Position numbers and translations under genes: made by a program. 64,000 nucleotides of DNA from Schizochytrium sp. TIO01 (taxonomy: Eukaryota > Sar > Bigyra > Thraustochytrida > Thraustochytriidae), in the NCBI GenBank assembly GCA_004764695.1, contig SMSO01000034.1, positions 3,976,501 through 4,040,500 on the forward strand, given 5' to 3'. A model generated the notes under the pieces. The model worked only from the letters and a program-made list of their open reading frames with translations. It made no database searches and had not been told where the DNA came from. Shown piece after piece: positions 58,654 through 64,000 of the stretch (its first letter is position 1; every line of letters starts with the position of its first letter).

Positions 58654-59111
58654 CTAAAAACAAAAACTTCCGAGCATCTTCAACCTAACTCAAGGATTGC
58701 AAATAGCTATTTAGCATCCGTATGAGCACAAAAACTTTCTCTTCCGGATGTTACCCAGGAAAAATCAGTTCTGAGCGATGTATAGTGTTTCGTGTTTTCC
58801 ATTCAAGTAGCGTAGAATAGAAAGATAGAGACGATATTAAGAATTTGACGGGTCCAACCGGGTCAAAAACCACAAGGAGGGCTGCATCCTAAAAATTGTT
58901 TTTTAAGCATCTCCAAGAGGGAAAAAAGGAGAAAAGCTGATCTTCGGTTCATATCCTCAGCAATGTCGTCGTCTATACATTCCTTAATCAAACGGTAATA
59001 ATTAGCGTCCGTCAGAATGTTCTCAACATTGTAAAAAACTATCGCCTTCCAGTGTGTGTGGACAGATAGGAATGCCACGGTGAAGGAAAAGAGATTATAT
59101 CGTTGTCTTGT

Positions 59112-60951
59112 CTACGCTGCCTGGATTTCGTTGAAATCTACGGAAAAGCTTAACAGCGTGCGTGGAGCAAGTGCTCCTTGAATGCCTTCAAGGCAGTCTT
59201 GTGGTGAAACTTCACCTCGACACAACCTTGCTTCTAGTAAATGAAATCCTCGTCCTGGATTAGGAACAGTGAGTAAAGGACCTATCTCGTCTAGCTTGAC
59301 ACATGAAACATTTTTGCGGTGACCATAAGAAATTTTAGAAGCAGCAGCCGCAGTGCTCGTTTCATCCAATGTGTCAGACTCTGCATATTTGTCCTCATGT
59401 TGCATCCCCTCATAGCCGCCATTATCATGTGTGGAATCTACATTTGCACGAGTACTACTTCCGGGATTTACTCTAGTTAGTAGCGCAAGACATATCTGAG
59501 CCGGAGCTGTCTTCGGCATCTCATCCTTTTTCTTCCCACTTTGTGCAACTGAACCACTCAAAGCCTCTCTTGTTGCATCATCCCTTTGCATGAATACTGA
59601 GATAAATTGGAATAGCATGCAATCCATAAATCTGTGCTCCACTCGCTGGATACCGAATTGAAAATTGGTAATCGTTGAGATTTTCTTGCTCAGAAATAGA
59701 AGATTTGACCAACGCAAGAGGCCACTGAGATGTGAAAGTTCGGGGACAAAAATTTGCAAAAACGCGACCTATAAAGGCATTGCGATAATCACTCCCAACA
59801 TGTGCAAGCTGACCTGGAATTTGGCTCTGCCATAAATGAATACCAAAAACAGGAAACTGTTTATCCGCATCTTCAGCAGAGTTGATACTGATCCTCTTCA
59901 TCTCATTCATAGCGTCACTAGAGAAAGTGCCTTGTAAAAATTCAGTAAGCAGTGCTCCATTTTGGAAAAAATGATACGTTTCACTCCACGTGATATCGTA
60001 GAAGCCTCGTCGTGGTAATAAATGAACTTTATCAAGTTCATTTTCACGCATATCGCGGCGCGACCATACGCGCCGTAATGCTGAGGGGCCATTCCATCCA
60101 AAAGGCTGAATCTGGAAAGTCGAGGTAAACTCCTTGATGAGAGTGCGAACAAAGGAGCGGTGGCGATCTGAAAACCTCATCACTGCATTGCAGATCATCC
60201 CAGAATGGTTCGCGCTTGGGATGTTGTTCATTTCGATGCCCATGAAAGCTCGAAATTGAATCTGCTCAAGTGATCGCACAGAGATAACATCGGTATCAAG
60301 ATATGTGCCTCCACATCCATATAATAAGGCAAGGCGCAAACCATCAGAAAGATGATGAAAGCGATGCCCTTCGGCCCAAACGCGTGACTTGAACCACTGA
60401 TCGAGTTCAGGCACTACACTAAATATGTATTCAAAGTCAAGCCGTACAAGACGCAAATTTTTAAACTCTTCATCGAGTCCTCGTAAATTCTTCCACGAAC
60501 TAGACAATACACGAACTCTAGACTTAGGGTTCTGTTGAGCTGCGCTCTCAATTGCACATAATGCTGTTGCCGATGGCACCAGAGATTCTGTGCTTGTGTG
60601 GACAAAAAATATTACATCTCCATATGGCTGTGAAGATCCAGTAGAAGTGGATCCCGATGATTCATTGCTAAACATCTCCCTTGGGCAATCGTCTACATCG
60701 TTGTGGTGCTTGTTACTCACAGCGCAGTGATTGTTTTCCGAGACTTTTGAAGGGAAGATAGTGACTTGTGGATCGTCAAAGGGACATCGCCATGTGCCGT
60801 GGCCGTTTACCCTTTGATCAAAGACATCAAATAGCGCTGTGCTATCTACGTTCTTCTCATGAAAGAGCCAGGGCGTAGGCTGCACAGGAAGAGCATCCAC
60901 CAGGCTCAACGCAAAATGTAGCATGCATACCAAGAGGCCCAGACGGGCCAT
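59112..60951 (-). CDS. DXD-type glycosyltransferase with C-terminal extension (one-base frameshift)
   Basis: The chosen start is ATG 60951, which begins MARLGLLVCMLHFALSL, a signal peptide or membrane anchor; the frame upstream has only a TTG. The catalytic domain (about 112-390) matches the alpha-1,4-glycosyltransferase / sugar-binding DXD family: IFFVHTS, HLSDGLRLALLYGCGGTYLDTDVI with the metal-binding DTD at 219-221, FMGIEMN, GWNGPSALRRV, and a FANFCP end. It probably acts in the secretory pathway on a glycan or lipid acceptor. The first frame stops at 59578, but the next frame over continues open to TAG 59112 with compact, beta-like sequence (LLTVPNPGRGFHLLEARLC). Removing one base from the AAAGGG at 59583-59588 joins them into 612 aa. 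Which sugar is transferred cannot be told. Confidence 0.85.
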
Positions 60952-61773
60952 GATGAAAAAAAGAAGGATTAACAAAAGGTGATTGATTATTATCTAAACT
61001 TTCTATTCTCATTTTGTCATTTTCTCTACGAAAAGTACTATTCTTATTATTATCCTAATTCTTTTTTAGTATTAGAAAAGGGCAAAAATATAGCACCCTG
61101 ATTTATCAGAATCTTGGTGCGCTAGGTAAGAAGCAGTTAATAAATTTAAGGACACAAACGAGGATAGTGTGGAGCTCCTTGCATTTGCTATTCAAATTTA
61201 TCTTTTTGGCTTTAAAGAGCTAGAGGTAATGGAAAATCAATAATTTGAGATCTAACTGCCATTTCGGTTTTGTATCTAGACAGATAGCACCTGGGTGGTC
61301 GTATTTCAAATAGCACCCTAAAGCCTAGTACCATGGTACCCTTTTGCTATTTAAAGGAAGGCTACATTCTTATATGGATCCTTTCTATTTGGCATACCAA
61401 AGCACATCACTCATAGCAAATCTGCTGTGTGCTTTACAATACAATGCTCAATTATCTAATTATACTCTGCCAAGAAATAGGTGTCATCTAATCCGCTTAA
61501 ACGTTGAATTTGATGTAATAGAACATAGTTGTTTAACAAGAATGCACGTACTTTGATGATCTGTATGTAAGCTGAGAGCGGAGAACCAGTGTCTCGGAGA
61601 TCCTCTGTGACGGACTGTTGTATAGTGAATTCTCTAATGAGAAGCACAAGTATGAGTCAAGAAATAATCGTGTATGACATCTTCTGTGTTGCTGAATGCT
61701 TCATATGCGACTAGATATTGCTCAAATTGATGATAAAGCAAGTTAAGTTTATCATAGAGGTGAACTTTACTAT
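60952..61773. other. Intergenic, no gene seen
   Basis: AT-rich DNA containing the presumed promoter of the glycosyltransferase (minus strand) and the 3' end of the GYF gene. Frames at 61344-61556 and 61456-61647 overlap antiparallel and have no family resemblance. Confidence 0.6.
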
Positions 61774-63996
61774 CTATGAAGAAGGTATATCGTCATTGTC
61801 TGTGGAGCATTGGAAAGCCAAGGTTGGATCCGTGAAAAGCTGGTCCAGCGGAATAAAATTATCTGCGTCGCTCCCGTTAGCTTGAATGGGTAAGTCTTGT
61901 GGCAAAAGCCCACGCTCGTTCCATGTACGCATGCGCTGATCCGAGAAAGGACCTTGGAGTTGCCCTTGTGCATCCATGTAGAACCATTCATTAGGACCTG
62001 CGTCAGCAGTCCGTCCTTGGAGTTTCTGGTGCGGTTCAGATGTTGAACTTGTGGAGGCGGTGAAAGTAGATGGTTCCATGTGAGCATTGTATCTTGACGT
62101 CTTGCTGATCACATGTTGCTCGGGCTTTTGTGGATTACCACTGGTACCTGAGAACCCTTGTTGAGATTGATAAGAATGCGAATAAATAGGTGATGTTTGG
62201 AAATGTTGAGACTGGCTCCCTGAGGTATTGCTCCCATCTTGTAGTCGTTGGTGTTCTTGTCTGATGGGAATTTGCCGACTACCGTCAGGTAGGTAGTCTT
62301 GTCGCTGCTGAGAAGCAAACTCAGAAAATATAGGTTGCATAGGTTGCTGATGCTGCTGTAGCTTCGTTTGTTTTTCGATTGGTATGAAGGATTGACTCGG
62401 CAAGATTTGGCGGTCTCCACGCATCTGATCTTGAGGAACATAATTACTCCTTAATCGCGGATCTTGTCTGACCGAGCTCTGATATGCAGGTGCTTGCTTA
62501 GAGAGGTGATAATTTTGGCCTAAGATAGGATTTGGCTGTTGAGAAAATGTATTATCCGGAGGAGTGCGAATCTGCAAACCTTGAGGGTAGTGCGAATTTG
62601 AACTACTGCCATGATAAGATGCTGGGAAGTGCATACCTAGATTTGGCCTTTGTCTATCATCTAGGTTTAATAAACCACCGGAAGGTTCAACATAAGCATG
62701 GGTTAGAAAAGAGTTGTTGTTCGAACTTGTGTTAGATTGTAAATTGTGCCCAGGGTAATTATAGGTCTGGTGTGACTGAACTACAGGTTCATAAAGGGCT
62801 AATGCGGTCGCTCCATGGTAAGGTGACTTTGCTTCCTCAAGGTCCCAATCTTCGTCAAAGCTCATTAATGGAGTCTGATTGAACCGCTCGTTTGATGAAT
62901 CTCCCTGTGATTCATGCCTACGAAGTTCGTTCAAGCTGGACTCAAAATCAATGTGTTTTCGAGGTTGTTGATCCACACGTTGCAGTGCGTGTTGTTGCTC
63001 CAAGTGACGTGTTGGGGAGCGATGCCTTTGCACATCTGAATAGGTTTCATCAGGATATTGACGAGAAAGTGGTTGAAGATAATGGTTAGGCGAGTGTGGT
63101 GGCTGACGAGCCGAGTGAATCATAATACGGCGCCCCTCTCCTCTCAAATTTGTCTCAGATCGTGGAGATGCTTTAGATGGCGAAGCTATATCACAGAGCA
63201 GGAGTGGTTGAGAGCTGCGGATTTGTCCATCGTTGGGCTTCAACCCAGCCTTTTCTCTTTCAATGCGATATTTCTCATCTAGGAAACGTTGTCGAAGTTG
63301 TGCCCGTTTCTCTACAAGCTCCTTGAGCCGGGACTCCTCTTCCTCTAATTTTTGCTCAACTTGCACTCTTCGCTCTTGTTCAACTTGCTTCGTGTGTTGC
63401 ACGGCAAGCTCGTGCTTAATTTTATGCAGATAAGTACGATCTGATCTTCTATCTTGAAGATCAAGCTCTCGTTTTGCTCTTTGACGAATCTCGCGTAGCG
63501 CTTTCTCTTCATGGTGTGCGAGTCGTGCATCCGATTCTTGCTGGAGAATAACTTGCATACGGTGGTTCGCAAGGATTTGTCGCTCCTCGTTGCGCATACG
63601 GAGTTCCCTTGCATTCAACTCACGGTTAACAAGTGCCATTCCTGCTTGGCGAAACTCTCGTACACGTTGTTGCTCAAGCTTAGATTTTCTTTCACTTTGC
63701 TTTTTCTCGATCATTTCTTGCTTTTGCGTTTGTGCCTTGACATGCTTTTGATTTGTTTCAAGAAGCTTCGTGAAGCGCTCTGAATCGCAACCAGGGAGCA
63801 AACAAAGCGAGACAATGCAGTGTCATAAATACCACATCCCGAGTTAGTTTATCTGTATTACATACTACGACCGGATGAATCGAATACACTTACCTTCCTC
63901 TTGTTGAACCATATGCTCCATGGCCTGAATACCAGGGCCATATGCCTTATTTAGTTTACTTCCCGACAGGTTGTTTTGGCCATTCTGCGACTGCAT
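61774..63996 (-). CDS. GYF-domain protein with N-terminal coiled coil, 2 exons in window
   Basis: Exon 2 is 63779 to 61774 and exon 1 is 63996 (or further upstream, beyond the window) to 63894. The 114-nt intron starts GTAAGT and ends TTCAG, and joining gives ...QQEE|ERFTKLLETN. With ATG 63996 the product is 702 aa, but the frame stays open to the window edge, so the true start may lie outside. An Arg/Glu/Gln-rich single helix or coiled coil covers about 30-215. A long Gln/Ser/Pro/Tyr-rich disordered region follows. The C-terminal GYF domain (about 625-690) has NEWFYMDAQGQLQGPFSDQRM, TWNERGLL and FIPL. GYF domains bind proline-rich PPG(F/I/L/M)-type peptides in splicing and translational-repression factors, so an RNA-related adaptor role is plausible. 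Confidence 0.9.
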
Positions 63997-64000
63997 CAAG

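Noticed and set aside
60952-60975. Upstream TTG start for the glycosyltransferase
   Set aside because: It would add eight residues before a good ATG at 60951 that itself begins a proper signal peptide; nuclear genes rarely use TTG.

Overview
This is nuclear DNA from a free-living microbial eukaryote. The genes are eukaryotic (CDK, Rab prenylation subunit, USP14-type deubiquitinase, VPS13, RhoGAP, 14-3-3, cytochrome c haem lyase). They use the standard code with all three stop codons. The few introns are short (114-226 nt), almost always with GTAAGT donors. Coding GC is moderate and intergenic DNA is AT-rich. Very long uninterrupted reading frames (one of 11.4 kb) and a WRKY19-like tandem zinc-finger relic would suit a stramenopile such as a labyrinthulomycete/thraustochytrid. 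That placement is an inference from gene style, not from any comparison.

Layout. 0-6.5 kb: AT-rich DNA with no intact gene, holding small repeats and one possible decayed coding stretch. 6.5-7.7 kb: a broken zinc-finger-array gene. 8.4-10 kb (minus): a four-exon PSTAIRE cyclin-dependent kinase. 11.3-12.3 kb (minus): Rab geranylgeranyltransferase alpha. 13.4-14.3 kb (plus): a CREG-like secreted protein with one intron. 15.4-19.7 kb (plus): a 1442-aa protein I do not recognise. 20.0-21.6 kb (minus): USP14/Ubp6. 23.1-24.5 kb (plus): a single-pass membrane protein with a Cys-rich ectodomain and a cytosolic RGS domain. 24.6-25.5 kb (minus): cytochrome c haem lyase. 27.4-29.1 kb (plus): a C1-C1-RhoGAP protein. 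30.9-42.2 kb (plus): VPS13, convergent with a disordered 636-aa protein. 45.5-46.6 kb (plus): an EF-hand protein with RPxSA-type repeats. 47.5-51.0 kb (plus): a large coiled-coil protein lying tail to tail, 18 bp away, with a two-exon 14-3-3 gene (51.0-52.0 kb, minus). 52-59 kb: a gene-poor, microsatellite-rich stretch. 59.1-61.0 kb (minus): a DXD glycosyltransferase with a C-terminal extension. 61.8-64 kb (minus): a GYF-domain protein running to the window edge.

The genes do not form a pathway cluster. They are individually transcribed housekeeping, signalling and membrane-traffic genes. RGS and RhoGAP suggest heterotrimeric G-protein and Rho signalling; RabGGTase alpha and VPS13 belong to membrane traffic and lipid transfer; CDK, 14-3-3 and USP14 are general regulators.

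A recurring anomaly is that three otherwise healthy genes (RGS, 14-3-3, glycosyltransferase) are each broken by exactly one inserted or missing base, with conserved protein on both sides. The simplest reading is residual indel error in the assembly. The zinc-finger gene differs: it has two frame changes and two in-frame stops and looks like a real pseudogene. The most unusual intact architectures are the single-pass Cys-rich RGS protein, the VPS13 with a PDZ-like insert, and the unrecognised 1442-aa protein.
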